Shown here: positions 1 through 7,724 of the stretch, piece by piece
Layout: every line of letters begins with the position of its first letter
How positions within the stretch are numbered: position 1 is the first letter of the stretch
Source: Bryobacterales bacterium
Lineage (GTDB): Bacteria; Acidobacteriota; Terriglobia; Bryobacterales; Bryobacteraceae
Reading direction: 5' to 3'
Length of the DNA: 34,000 nucleotides
Assembly (NCBI GenBank): GCA_003170295.1
Contig: PNAJ01000056.1
Span: 1-34,000 of the forward strand
The notes under the pieces: model-generated
Told to the model about the DNA's origin: nothing
The model's database searches: none
The model's input: only the letters and a program-made list of their open reading frames with translations
Translations under genes and position numbers: made by a program

Positions 1-8
1 ACAGACAG

Positions 9-62
9 CCTTTTTCGCCGCGAGGGCTCTCCTTATGTCCGCAGAGTGAAGGGCGAAAAAGG
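9..62. repeat. Inverted repeat at left edge
   Basis: CCTTTTTCGCC (9-19) is the exact reverse complement of GGCGAAAAAGG (52-62), an 11-bp perfect inverted repeat with a 32-base loop. The complementarity continues imperfectly outwards, with about 16 of 19 positions matching when the flanks from base 1 and to base 70 are included. It lies beyond the 3' end of the cytochrome gene. It could be a transcription terminator-like hairpin or the end of a small mobile element. The region 1-163 shows no convincing coding sequence. Confidence 0.55.
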
Positions 63-163
63 TAGTCAGTCCCCGGGTCTTGATCGCTGCCGACGAAAGG
101 CGGTGCGCCACACCCCTCTCGAAAACGTGGCGGAGCGCCTGCCTCACAAGACTCACCTGAGCG

Positions 164-1804
164 CTAACGGTTCGGGGTATCGTTACCACTCAAGCAATGA
201 AAGTTTTCGTCGACCGTCAGGCATTTCGTGCCAGGAGGTAGAACTTGGAGCGATTTTAGAAATTCGATCAGGTTGTTCTGTTGGGACGGGCTGAGTGCCT
301 GGAATGCCAGGCGCGAGGCTGTGGCTTCCCCGTTGTGACCGAGGTTGATTTCGTCGCGCATCGTGGTTAACTTTCCGGAGTGCCCGAAGGGTCCGGAATT
401 GTATAGCCCCCAAAGTTTTCGCGTAATGAATTTCAGGTTTCCAGCAAAAAGGCCTTGCGAACCGGCGGGCTGGTTCTGATCGAGTGGCTCGGCGATCGGA
501 TCCGTTGGGCCGTTCGCCATGGTGTGAAGTTTGAGGTCCGTATACGCAGGCACCATTACGACGCCGCCGACTGCATGGAGACGCGGGAGCGGCAAATGGT
601 TACTAGTCAAATCCACGAGAAGCGCAGGCGCGGTTAGAGGGTAGTTCGCCGGGCCCGGAATTAGGTTTGGCGAATTCGGTCCCGTGGTGGGGTTATAGGG
701 ACTGGGCTCGGCGTACATCCAGCCCGGCTGGCCGGGGTTGCCTGGGTTGTTGTTATTCGTTAGCGGCAGAGCAGGAGTGTGGCAGGTGGCACATCCGATT
801 TGACTGAAGAGGTGTTCACCAGCCGCGATCGCAGCTTGGACGGCGGGATCGGTCGGGATTACCTGCCCGGGGACGTTGAGCGAGATCTGGTAGATCGTGG
901 TTGCCGTCACATCGGCGGTGGTCAGCTCATTGATAAAGCCGTCACCGTCAGGGTCAGTCCCGAGTCCGAAACGCTCCTCCGCCTGGATGCCATGGTGGTG
1001 GTTGAAGGCATTGTTTGTGAACTGACGCACCGACACGATGTTGCCGGCCTGATGGAAGGGCCGGATGATCAAGCTGGGTGCGGCGCCGTTTGCGGTGGTG
1101 AGACTCGGTGTGGGGATTCCCTGGACCTGGGAAGCGTCCCAACTGCCGTCGGTATTGCGGATCAGGGTGCCGAAGGAGATCCCCTTCGATGCCAACGCCA
1201 CGCTTGTGCCGGGGGAAGTCAAATTGCGCGCGGCCTGGAGTTCCGCGGTCATCTGCCGGGCTAACATCTCTATGAAGCCCGAACCATTCATCCCAATCGT
1301 CTTCCTCTCATTGGAGGCGTTTTCCATCGTGACAAAAGTCCCGATCTCATCGGCCGCGCCCTCCGTTGGAGTGTTGACGAGGTGATTGAAATCCAGAAAA
1401 TCAAATCGCTGCGCCAGCACAAACACTTCACTCACCCGGTCGCCACCGCCGCCGGAAAAAGGCAAATTGTGGCAGCCGAAACAGGAGTTTGAGTCGGGCC
1501 CCGAGAGACGGTCGAAATTCCGGGGGAATACGAGCGGTGATGCCGAAGCGGATAGCGGATTCCCCGTGCCCTTGGTAAGAGGACGGCCTTGACCTTCCTG
1601 GTTTGTCCATCGCGCTTGAAACAGCGTCTTACCGAATTGAACGAGTTCGGATGTTGAGAGTAGAAATTCCTGACCGTCTTGCAGATGTTGAGGAACAGAT
1701 AGTTCCTTGCCGATCAGGCCGGCTGTTTGGGCCACCGCGAGCGGCCCAAGGGTTAGTAGGAAGAGAATAAGCAGGGTTCGGACTACTTGATGTTTTGGCG
1801 TCAT
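164..1804 (-). CDS. Secreted di-heme cytochrome c / di-heme oxidoreductase-like protein
   Basis: This is a 546-residue exported protein with two c-type heme sites: C108-F-G-C-H112 and C338-A-T-C-H342. Residues 1-25 form a signal peptide with a hydrophobic core (LLILFLLTLGPLAVA) and likely cleavage after AVAQ, so it acts in the periplasm or at the surface. The architecture, a short N-terminal heme domain and a second CxxCH in a C-terminal domain, fits the di-heme oxidoreductase / cytochrome c peroxidase-like superfamily. A peroxidase role is not proven because I could not align the distal ligands. The ATG is preceded by AGGAGG (plus-strand 1811-1816) at six-base spacing, which fixes the start. 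It is divergent from the carboxypeptidase gene and stands alone on its strand. Confidence 0.85.
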   Translation of the reverse strand: MTPKHQVVRTLLILFLLTLGPLAVAQTAGLIGKELSVPQHLQDGQEFLLSTSELVQFGKTLFQARWTNQEGQGRPLTKGTGNPLSASASPLVFPRNFDRLSGPDSNSCFGCHNLPFSGGGGDRVSEVFVLAQRFDFLDFNHLVNTPTEGAADEIGTFVTMENASNERKTIGMNGSGFIEMLARQMTAELQAARNLTSPGTSVALASKGISFGTLIRNTDGSWDASQVQGIPTPSLTTANGAAPSLIIRPFHQAGNIVSVRQFTNNAFNHHHGIQAEERFGLGTDPDGDGFINELTTADVTATTIYQISLNVPGQVIPTDPAVQAAIAAGEHLFSQIGCATCHTPALPLTNNNNPGNPGQPGWMYAEPSPYNPTTGPNSPNLIPGPANYPLTAPALLVDLTSNHLPLPRLHAVGGVVMVPAYTDLKLHTMANGPTDPIAEPLDQNQPAGSQGLFAGNLKFITRKLWGLYNSGPFGHSGKLTTMRDEINLGHNGEATASRLAFQALSPSQQNNLIEFLKSLQVLPPGTKCLTVDENFHCLSGNDTPNR

Positions 1805-2022
1805 CGCATACCTCCTTCGTCAGTCTTTTGAGGTCCATCTGTTGGCTGCTTAAGCTGACCCAGACCGCTCCGATGAGCGCAAAAAAACGGACTCTCAAAG
1901 CTGTTTCTCAATAGACTATACACGATTGCACAGCAAATGGCGGGCGGAAGAGCCTGCTGCACCTGGATTGCTGCAGCAATCGCTGAAGGCCGTGCTACCT
2001 GAAGAGGTATCATAACGGAAAT
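1805..2022. other. Divergent intergenic region
   Basis: This 218-base gap separates the start codons of the cytochrome (minus) and the M14 peptidase (plus) and must hold both promoters. The only clear signal is the AGGAGG ribosome-binding site of the cytochrome gene. On the plus strand the hexamers TATCAT (2008-2013) and CATAAC (2011-2016) lie 9 and 6 bases before the peptidase ATG and could be a -10 box. No operator or gene is evident. Confidence 0.4.
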
Positions 2023-5010
2023 ATGCGTTTACACGTTCCCCTTGCTCTGGTTCTCGCAGCGGTTGCTTTACCGGCTCAGAAGACGAAGAAGGCGGCTCCG
2101 CCTCCGCTCCCTATGGTCACGGCTCAGACCAATGACGAAGGATACACCGCGAAGATTCTCGCGGACACTACGGAAAAGTTTTTTCTAACTGAGCTTGTCG
2201 ATCATCTGCCGGCTTCTGCGACTGTGCCGACGCCTGAAAAGGTGCTTGGTTATATTGCTGGTGCGCCGAATCATTTGACGTATTCGAAAGATATCTACAA
2301 GTACATGTATGAGCTGGAAAAATCGACGAAGCGCGTGAAGATTTTTTCCATCGGCAAGACGGAGGAAGGGCGCGACACGATGCTGGTGGCGGTTTCGGAC
2401 GAGGCTAACATCGCGAAGCTGGATCGCTATAAAGAGATCACGGCGATGCTGGCCGATCCTCGCAAGACCGACGACAAGAAGGCGGCTGAGCTGATCGCGA
2501 ATGAGGCGCTGCCGTTTTATTGGGCTACTGGATCGATTCACTCACCCGAGACGGGATCGCCGGAGATGCTGATGGAGCTGGCGTACCGGATCGCGGTGGA
2601 GGATTCGCCGATGATCCAGAACATTCGCAAGAACATGATCGTGCTGATTACGCCGTGCAGTGAAGTGGACGGGCACGATCGCGAAGTGGATGTGTACAAC
2701 TATCGCAAGGAGTTTCCGAAGAAGCCTGCGCCGAACCTGGTTTATTGGGGCAAGTATGTGGCGCACGACAACAATCGCGACGGGATGTCGATGGCGCTGG
2801 CGCTTTCGCGCAACATGATGGGCACGTTCCTGGCGTGGCATCCGACGGTGCTGCACGATTTGCACGAATCGGTGCCGTTCCTTTATACGTCGACGGGGAT
2901 GGGTCCTTATAATGCGTGGCTCGATCCAATTGTGGTGGATGAGTGGCAGAAGATGGCGTATCTGGAGATCGAGCAGATGACCAAGCGCGGAGTGCCGGGC
3001 GTATGGACGCACGGTTACTACGACGGATGGGCTCCGAATTACATGTTCTATATCGCCAACGGACACAATTCGATTGGCCGGTTTTATGAGACATTCGGTG
3101 CGGGCGGTGCGGATACGGGGATCCGCACAGTACCGGCGACTGCGACTTCGCGGACGTGGTTCCGTCCGAATCCTCCGCTGCCTCGGGTGAACTGGTCGCT
3201 GCGCAATAACGTGAATTTGCAAGAGAGCGCGATTTTGTTCGCGATGGATTACACGGCGACGAACAAGAAAGAATTTCTCGGGAATTTTTATTTGAAGAGC
3301 AAGCGGTCGGTGAACAAGTGGGCGAATGAGGGTCCGGCGGCGTGGGTGGTGCCGAGCGACGATCCTCGGCCGGTGGGGGCAGCGAATCTGATGGACCTGC
3401 TGCAAATCCAAGGTGTCGAGATTTCGAAGACGACTGGCGATACGGAGGTTACGCAGAAATCGGGCAAGGTGAAAATTCCGGCGGGCAGCTACGTGGTGCG
3501 GATGGATCAGCCGTATAGCCGGATGGCGGACATGCTGCTCGACACGCAGTATTACAACGTGAACGATCCGCCGCCCTATGACGACACAGGCTGGACGCTG
3601 GGCGCGCTGCACAATGTGAAGACGATTCGCGTGACGGATGCGGCGATTCTGAAGGCTCCGATGTCGATGGTTGCAGCGCCGGCCAAGTTTGAGGGGTCGG
3701 TGACGGGGGCGGGCTCGGCGGTCGCGTATTTGATCAACAACAACACCGACAATTCGCTGTTCACGTTCCGGTATCGATGGAAGGACATTGGAATGCAGGC
3801 TCTGGAAGCGCCGTTGACGCTGGGGGGACAGAAATTCAATGCGGGTTCGTTCGTAATCAGGTCAGGAGGCCCAGGCTCAAACATGCGGCTTGAAATGGAG
3901 GCTGCCGCCAAGGACTTGGGGTTGAAAGTGGTCGCGGTTTCAGAGATGCCGAAGGCGGCGATGCACGATATTCCCGCGCCTCGGATCGCGCTGATTCATA
4001 CATGGACGAATACGCAGAATGAGGGGTGGTATCGCATTGCGCTCGACCAGTTGCACATTCCTTACGACTACATCGCGGATCAGAAATTGAAGACGATGAC
4101 GGATCTGCGGTCGAAGTACGACGTGATTTTATTTGGACCGGTGGGCGGGTCGGCGCAATCGATTGTGAATGGGCGTGCGATGGTGGGCGAAGCGATTCCG
4201 TTCAAGGCGTCGACCATTACGCCGAATCTGGGCGGGGCTCCGGACACTACCGATGATATGCGGCCCGGCATGGGTTTTGAGGGAATTTTTAATTTGCACA
4301 AGTTTGTGGAAGAAGGTGGGCTCTTCATCACAATTACTGGAAATGTCACGATTCCGATCGATTACGGGTTCGTGGAGGGCGTCTCGGTACAGGCTCCGGT
4401 GGCGCTGCGCGCGCAGGGTAGTGTTCTCAACGCCGTGTTTGCAGATAAAAATAGCCCGATTGCTTATGGATACGGGGATGGGTTGGCGGTGTACTTCAGC
4501 TCGGCTCCGATTTTGAATGTGGGGGCGGGCGGAGGATTTGGAGGGGGACGCGGCGGTCGAGGGGGCGGAGGTGGTCGCGGCGGCGCGAGCGATACGGGGG
4601 CGAATCGTCCGTCGGGTCGGGGGACGATGGATGAGCCCGATATTCCGCAGGGTCGGCCGTTGTTTGTGCCTCCGATGGGTGCGGTGGCAGAGGACGATGG
4701 CGGTGGTGGTCGCGGGGGGCGTGGCGGCGGGAACCCGGCGGCGGCTCCGAGGGTGATTTTACGATTCGCCGAGGAGAAGGATCTTCTTGTTTCCGGCATG
4801 ATGGCGGGTGGGAGCGAGCTGGCGGGGAAGGCGGCGGTGATCGATTGCCCCAGCGGGAAAGGGCATGTGCTAATGTTCGCGAATAATCCGATGTGGCGGA
4901 GTGAGACACATGGGAGTTACTTTTTGTTGTTCAATGCGATGCTGAATTTTGGGCATTTGGATGCGGGGAAGGCGGTTCCGAGAGGGGCGGGGGTGGGGGC
5001 GGCGCAGTAG
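2023..5010 (+). CDS. Secreted M14-family zinc carboxypeptidase
   Basis: This is a 995-residue exported metallopeptidase. Residues 1-19 are a short signal peptide (core LALVLAAVALPA). The M14 zinc signature HxxE is seen as H173-S-P-E176 in 'SIHSPETGSPEM'. A plausible third zinc ligand lies in the later 'LHDLHES' segment. M14 enzymes remove C-terminal residues from peptides. The protein is far longer than the ~300-residue M14 core. Its C-terminal half (roughly 400-995) resembles the long acidobacterial and bacteroidete M14 proteins, in which a beta-rich and a glutamine-amidotransferase-like module follow the peptidase. Two Gly/Arg-rich low-complexity tracts interrupt the C-terminal part (about residues 832-858 and 893-906). 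A typical Shine-Dalgarno sequence close to the ATG is missing; only GAGG about 15 bases upstream is seen. Confidence 0.82.
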   Translation: MRLHVPLALVLAAVALPAQKTKKAAPPPLPMVTAQTNDEGYTAKILADTTEKFFLTELVDHLPASATVPTPEKVLGYIAGAPNHLTYSKDIYKYMYELEKSTKRVKIFSIGKTEEGRDTMLVAVSDEANIAKLDRYKEITAMLADPRKTDDKKAAELIANEALPFYWATGSIHSPETGSPEMLMELAYRIAVEDSPMIQNIRKNMIVLITPCSEVDGHDREVDVYNYRKEFPKKPAPNLVYWGKYVAHDNNRDGMSMALALSRNMMGTFLAWHPTVLHDLHESVPFLYTSTGMGPYNAWLDPIVVDEWQKMAYLEIEQMTKRGVPGVWTHGYYDGWAPNYMFYIANGHNSIGRFYETFGAGGADTGIRTVPATATSRTWFRPNPPLPRVNWSLRNNVNLQESAILFAMDYTATNKKEFLGNFYLKSKRSVNKWANEGPAAWVVPSDDPRPVGAANLMDLLQIQGVEISKTTGDTEVTQKSGKVKIPAGSYVVRMDQPYSRMADMLLDTQYYNVNDPPPYDDTGWTLGALHNVKTIRVTDAAILKAPMSMVAAPAKFEGSVTGAGSAVAYLINNNTDNSLFTFRYRWKDIGMQALEAPLTLGGQKFNAGSFVIRSGGPGSNMRLEMEAAAKDLGLKVVAVSEMPKAAMHDIPAPRIALIHTWTNTQNEGWYRIALDQLHIPYDYIADQKLKTMTDLRSKYDVILFGPVGGSAQSIVNGRAMVGEAIPFKASTITPNLGGAPDTTDDMRPGMGFEGIFNLHKFVEEGGLFITITGNVTIPIDYGFVEGVSVQAPVALRAQGSVLNAVFADKNSPIAYGYGDGLAVYFSSAPILNVGAGGGFGGGRGGRGGGGGRGGASDTGANRPSGRGTMDEPDIPQGRPLFVPPMGAVAEDDGGGGRGGRGGGNPAAAPRVILRFAEEKDLLVSGMMAGGSELAGKAAVIDCPSGKGHVLMFANNPMWRSETHGSYFLLFNAMLNFGHLDAGKAVPRGAGVGAAQ
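4525..4740 (+). repeat. Gly/Arg low-complexity tracts inside the peptidase gene
   Basis: Two G-rich stretches (about 4525-4590 and 4700-4735) encode runs of Gly with interspersed Arg (GGGRGGRGGGGG type). They are separated by about 35 residues of Pro/Asp/Gly-rich sequence. The strong strand bias for G makes them candidates for slippage and length variation. They probably form a flexible, positively charged exported linker. Confidence 0.7.
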
Positions 5011-5035
5011 CAAGAAGTAGCAAGGGAAGCTTCGT

Positions 5036-5386
5036 ATGAAACGATCGCAGAACCGTGCGGCGGCGGTCACTGGCCATCCTCTTGTTGGGGTCTGGGTGGA
5101 AGAAGGAAACCCGATCGACACAACTACGGTCGTTTACACGATCACGGAGGTAGGAGAGTCGCTCTCGGTGAGTGGGGTTGACCAGAGCGATGGGATCGCT
5201 TTGTCAATCTCAAATACGGTTTGGGACGGAGAGGGACTGCATTTTGTGAGTCTGTTTCCGCCGAGTCAGCATCAAGCCAGCCACGAATTTGTGTTGGTTG
5301 ACACCGGGCGAGCGAGACACCGTGTTAGTTATTCCGACGAGGATGGAAACCACACGGTCAACGAAGTGTGGAAAAAGATCTCATGA
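5036..5386 (+). CDS. Small hypothetical protein
   Basis: This is a 116-residue soluble protein without a signal peptide or membrane span. The sequence alternates short hydrophobic and polar stretches (GHPLVGVWVEEG, TVVYTITEVGESLSVSG, FVLVDTGRARHRVSYSDEDG), which suggests a small beta-barrel or lipocalin-like fold. It ends in VNEVWKKIS, a pattern common in bacterial proteins that start with '(L)xGxW'. The ATG is preceded by AAGGGAAG at about six bases. It begins 25 bases after the peptidase stop and may be co-transcribed. Function is unknown. Confidence 0.55.
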   Translation: MKRSQNRAAAVTGHPLVGVWVEEGNPIDTTTVVYTITEVGESLSVSGVDQSDGIALSISNTVWDGEGLHFVSLFPPSQHQASHEFVLVDTGRARHRVSYSDEDGNHTVNEVWKKIS

Positions 5387-5392
5387 ACTCCG

Positions 5393-5677
5393 TCACGGCT
5401 GCGGCCAATCCGCAGCGGATCGCGTCAGTCGATAGCGGTGTCCCGCTCCTTGACAGTCGCGGTTCGGTGTCGGACGTTGAACAAGACCGAACTGCGCCGA
5501 AAGACCGAGATTAAATTCTGGGCTGCCGATGTATGGAAAACTCCTTAACAGATCGACGTGGTTCAGGATGGCATCACCGAATCGTTCGGCAGTGTTCGGG
5601 AAATTATCCCAAGAGTAGACGAGGATTCCTTCGAAGTCCGCTAGCGCGGCTTCCGTGATTCGAATTTGGAAATCCAC
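5393..5677 (-). CDS. ParE/RelE-family toxin, C-terminus probably frameshifted
   Basis: The 94-residue reading frame starts like a ParE-type toxin: 'ITEAALADFEGILVYS', then a helix and 'LLRSFPYIGSP', which is the usual N-terminal half (residues 1-53). ParE toxins poison gyrase, and RelE relatives cut mRNA. The expected C-terminal strands (arginine-rich, then a YYRV-like and a VEIL-like strand) are absent in this frame. The +1 frame over about 5430-5520 reads 'RRSSVLFNVRHRTATVKERD', which looks more like a toxin tail. A frameshift near codon 54 is therefore likely, though the tail match is weak. The ATG lies inside the end of the antitoxin gene (37-base overlap), a normal toxin-antitoxin arrangement. 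The remaining frame runs to within 6 bases of the upstream plus-strand gene. Confidence 0.55.
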   Translation of the reverse strand: MDFQIRITEAALADFEGILVYSWDNFPNTAERFGDAILNHVDLLRSFPYIGSPEFNLGLSAQFGLVQRPTPNRDCQGAGHRYRLTRSAADWPQP

Positions 5678-5820
5678 TTCGGAATCATCTTACGGACTTC
5701 GTCAATTGAGACGGTTCGGCCCTCGTCGGCATCCTTGATGCCACGATCAATCGCCGCCAACGTCTCGGCGTCCACCTCGACCTTGTCTGTTGCCGGAACC
5801 TGTAGCTTCAGGTCAACCAT
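5641..5820 (-). CDS. Short antitoxin partner of the ParE-like toxin
   Basis: This is a 59-residue protein read directly from the sequence: it starts MVDLKLQVPATDKVEVDAET, continues with 'LAAIDRGIKDADEGRTVSI' and ends 'MIPKWISKFESRKPR'. The pattern (I-D-R-G-I-x-D-A-D-x-G-R-x-V-S-x-x-E-V followed by a basic tail) is typical of small antitoxins paired with ParE/RelE toxins, in which the C-terminal part wraps the toxin. Its stop lies 37 bases inside the toxin gene. It begins 47 bases after the stop of the broken RelE gene upstream. It is intact, with no missing residue evident. Confidence 0.72.
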   Translation of the reverse strand: MVDLKLQVPATDKVEVDAETLAAIDRGIKDADEGRTVSIDEVRKMIPKWISKFESRKPR

Positions 5821-5867
5821 ACCCTTACGGTAGCTTCGATCGGCGCGGGGCGCAAGTCGGGTGCTGC

Positions 5868-6124
5868 CTATCGATAGGCTTCGGAACGGTGGCGCACGCC
5901 GAAGATGCGCATCGCGCCGGCCTCGAGCTTAAAAAGCACGCGGTACTCTCCGACGCGAAGCCTGAATGCGTCCGCGAGTTCCCCGTGCAGAGGCTTGATA
6001 TCGCCGTATCCAGATTGTGCAAACTGTTGGACTGCGCAAACACTCGCATCGCCAACGGTCGCTGCATTTTGCGCACCTCAAATCTAGCGCTGTCAAGCCA
6101 TTGAATGCGCAGCGGATGCTTCAT
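5868..6124 (-). pseudogene. RelE-family toxin gene broken by a one-base frameshift
   Basis: The N-terminal part in the first frame reads MKHPLRIQWLDSARFEVRKM and ends '...RPLAMRVFA'. The continuation lies in the next frame: 'VQQFAQSGYGDIKPLHGEL', 'ADAFRLRVGEYRVLFKLEAG', 'AMRIFGVRHRSEAYR' and stop. Joined, these give a textbook RelE/HigB-like toxin with the K-P-L-x-G, R-x-R-x-G-x-Y-R-V and R-H-R-x-x-x-Y-R motifs. Restoring one base in the GCGCAG around plus-strand 6030 rejoins the frames as 'VFAAVQQFAQ'. The start codon overlaps the antitoxin stop by 4 bases (ATGA). A natural mutation or a sequencing error would both explain this. As it stands, the toxin cannot be made without frameshifting. 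Confidence 0.85.
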
Positions 6125-6375
6125 TTTTTGAGCGGGAAGTCGTCCAGAGTCAATCCGAAATCAGCGAGGACTTCTTCCATGCACGCCCATTTTTCAGGGC
6201 GGTTCAAAGCCGCCTTCGCCTCGCGGTATCTCTGTACGTCCTCCTCCGTCACCGGTTCATCATCACCGACCGCCCCGAGCATCGACTTCAGGAATGAGAT
6301 GGTTGCAGGAATCTGTTCGGCCGGCATCTGGTCGATCAGATCGTGAGCTTCCTGTTTATCGATTAGCTGGGCCAT
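6121..6375 (-). CDS. Antitoxin partner of the broken RelE toxin
   Basis: This is an 84-residue acidic protein starting MAQLIDKQEAHDLIDQMPAE. It has a leading helix with a 'hinge' (A-H-D-L-I-D-Q-M-P-A-E-Q-I), an acidic middle (DDEPVTEEDVQRY) and the tail 'MEEVLADFGLTLDDFPLKK'. The VLADFGL tail recurs in small antitoxins directly upstream of RelE toxins. I chose the ATG at 6375 because GAGGGG lies about ten bases upstream. An earlier in-frame ATG at 6408 would add 11 residues (MLLYHQRGVTL). The stop overlaps the toxin ATG (4 bases). The operon is divergent from tssK. Confidence 0.7.
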   Translation of the reverse strand: MAQLIDKQEAHDLIDQMPAEQIPATISFLKSMLGAVGDDEPVTEEDVQRYREAKAALNRPEKWACMEEVLADFGLTLDDFPLKK

Positions 6376-6416
6376 GAGCGTGACACCCCTCTGATGATAA
6401 AGTAACATCCAGCGCC

Positions 6417-7724
6417 ATGAAATATCTCTCGCGGGTCGTCTGGTCGGAAGGGATGTACTTGGGGCCGCACCATTTTCAGGCGCAGGCCCGGTACTTTGAG
6501 GATTCGGCTCGGTTCACCACTTCTTCGCTGTGGTTCGAGCCTTGGGGATTGGTGGCGGCGCGGCTCGATCCGGAGGCGCTGAAGAACGGGACCGTATCAC
6601 TGGTCCATGCGCGGGGGATTTTTCCGGATGGATTGGTTTTTCATATGCCGGAGAGCGATGCGCTGCCGGAGGCTCGGAACATTGCGGAGTTGTTTCCTCC
6701 CGCGCAGGACGCGGTTACCGTGATGCTGGCGGTTGCGCCGAGGGGGATTGAGCGCTATAGCGCGGAGACGCGTGTGCTGTATGACGAGACTACGGGTCGC
6801 GATGAAAAGCCGGTGCAGGTGGGGCGTAAGAATATTTCACTGCGGCTCGATACGGAGCCGCTGGAGGGTCTGATCACGCTGCCGGTCGCTCGGGTGATGC
6901 GCGATGGGGCGGGTCATTTTATTTTCGATCCGGACTTCATTCCGCCGTGCGTGGAGTTTAGTGCGAGCGAGCGGGTGATGTCGCTGCTGGCGCGGTTGAT
7001 CGAGATTCTGGAAGACAAGAGCTCGCGGTTCGCGCGGAGCGGGGCGGGGAAGTCGTGGGCCGAGTTTTCGACGACGGAGATCGCGAATTTCTGGCTGCTG
7101 CATACGGTCAATTCGGCGCTGGCTCCGCTGCGTCATCACTACTTGACACGAAGAGGGCATCCGGAAGCACTGTATATAGAGATGCTGAAGCTGGGCGGCG
7201 CGTTGTGCACGTTTGCGTTCGAATCGCATCCGCGCGATTTGCCGCTGTACGATCATCGTAATCTGGCGAAGAGCTTTGGCGAGCTCGACGATCACATTCG
7301 CACGCATCTGGAAACGATCGTGCCGACGCAGTACATTATTATTCCGCTGGTGAAGCGCGCGGATTATTTTTACGAGGCCGAGGTGAAGGATCAGAGAGTC
7401 CTGGATCGGGCGCGCTGGATTTTCGCGGTGCGGAGCAAGATCAGCGAGCCGGATTTGATCGCGCGAACTCCGCAGATCGTGAAATTGTGCTCGAAAGTGT
7501 TCCTGCCGCAACTGGTGAAACGAGCGCTGCCGGGGATGGCGCTGACGCATTTGCCGGTGCCTCCGGCGGCGATTCCGGTGCGCGCGGATTATCAATATTT
7601 CAGCGTCAGCCGAAATGGTCCGTGCTGGGATCACATTGTACAGACGCGGCAAATTGGCCTGTATGTGCCGGGGGATTTGCCGGATCCTGAAGTGCAACTA
7701 CTCGTGGTGCTGGAGACTTCATGA
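6417..7724 (+). CDS. tssK: Type VI secretion baseplate subunit TssK
   Basis: TssK is the trimeric adaptor that links the T6SS baseplate to the membrane complex. The 435-residue product shows the family N-terminus 'VVWSEGMYLGPHHFQAQARY' (the W-x-E-G-x-x-L-x-P-x-H-F-Q motif). Later conserved-looking segments include 'FPDGLVFHMPESDALP' (residues 70-85), 'HPRDLPLYDH' and the C-terminal 'IPVRADYQYFSVSRNGPCWD'. Length matches the family (about 440-450). It opens the T6SS run and overlaps tssL by ATGA. No strong Shine-Dalgarno is present; TAACAT lies 8 bases before the ATG. The identification is by family recognition and is supported by tssL and tssM downstream. Confidence 0.93.
   Translation: MKYLSRVVWSEGMYLGPHHFQAQARYFEDSARFTTSSLWFEPWGLVAARLDPEALKNGTVSLVHARGIFPDGLVFHMPESDALPEARNIAELFPPAQDAVTVMLAVAPRGIERYSAETRVLYDETTGRDEKPVQVGRKNISLRLDTEPLEGLITLPVARVMRDGAGHFIFDPDFIPPCVEFSASERVMSLLARLIEILEDKSSRFARSGAGKSWAEFSTTEIANFWLLHTVNSALAPLRHHYLTRRGHPEALYIEMLKLGGALCTFAFESHPRDLPLYDHRNLAKSFGELDDHIRTHLETIVPTQYIIIPLVKRADYFYEAEVKDQRVLDRARWIFAVRSKISEPDLIARTPQIVKLCSKVFLPQLVKRALPGMALTHLPVPPAAIPVRADYQYFSVSRNGPCWDHIVQTRQIGLYVPGDLPDPEVQLLVVLETS

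Noticed and set aside
46..294. Open frame of 82 codons at the left edge (plus)
   Set aside because: Its second half is antisense to the 3' end of the cytochrome gene and its sequence shows no recognisable protein pattern.
2542..3612. 356-codon open frame antisense to the M14 peptidase
   Set aside because: Arg/His-rich composition and full antisense overlap with a well-supported gene mark it as a shadow.
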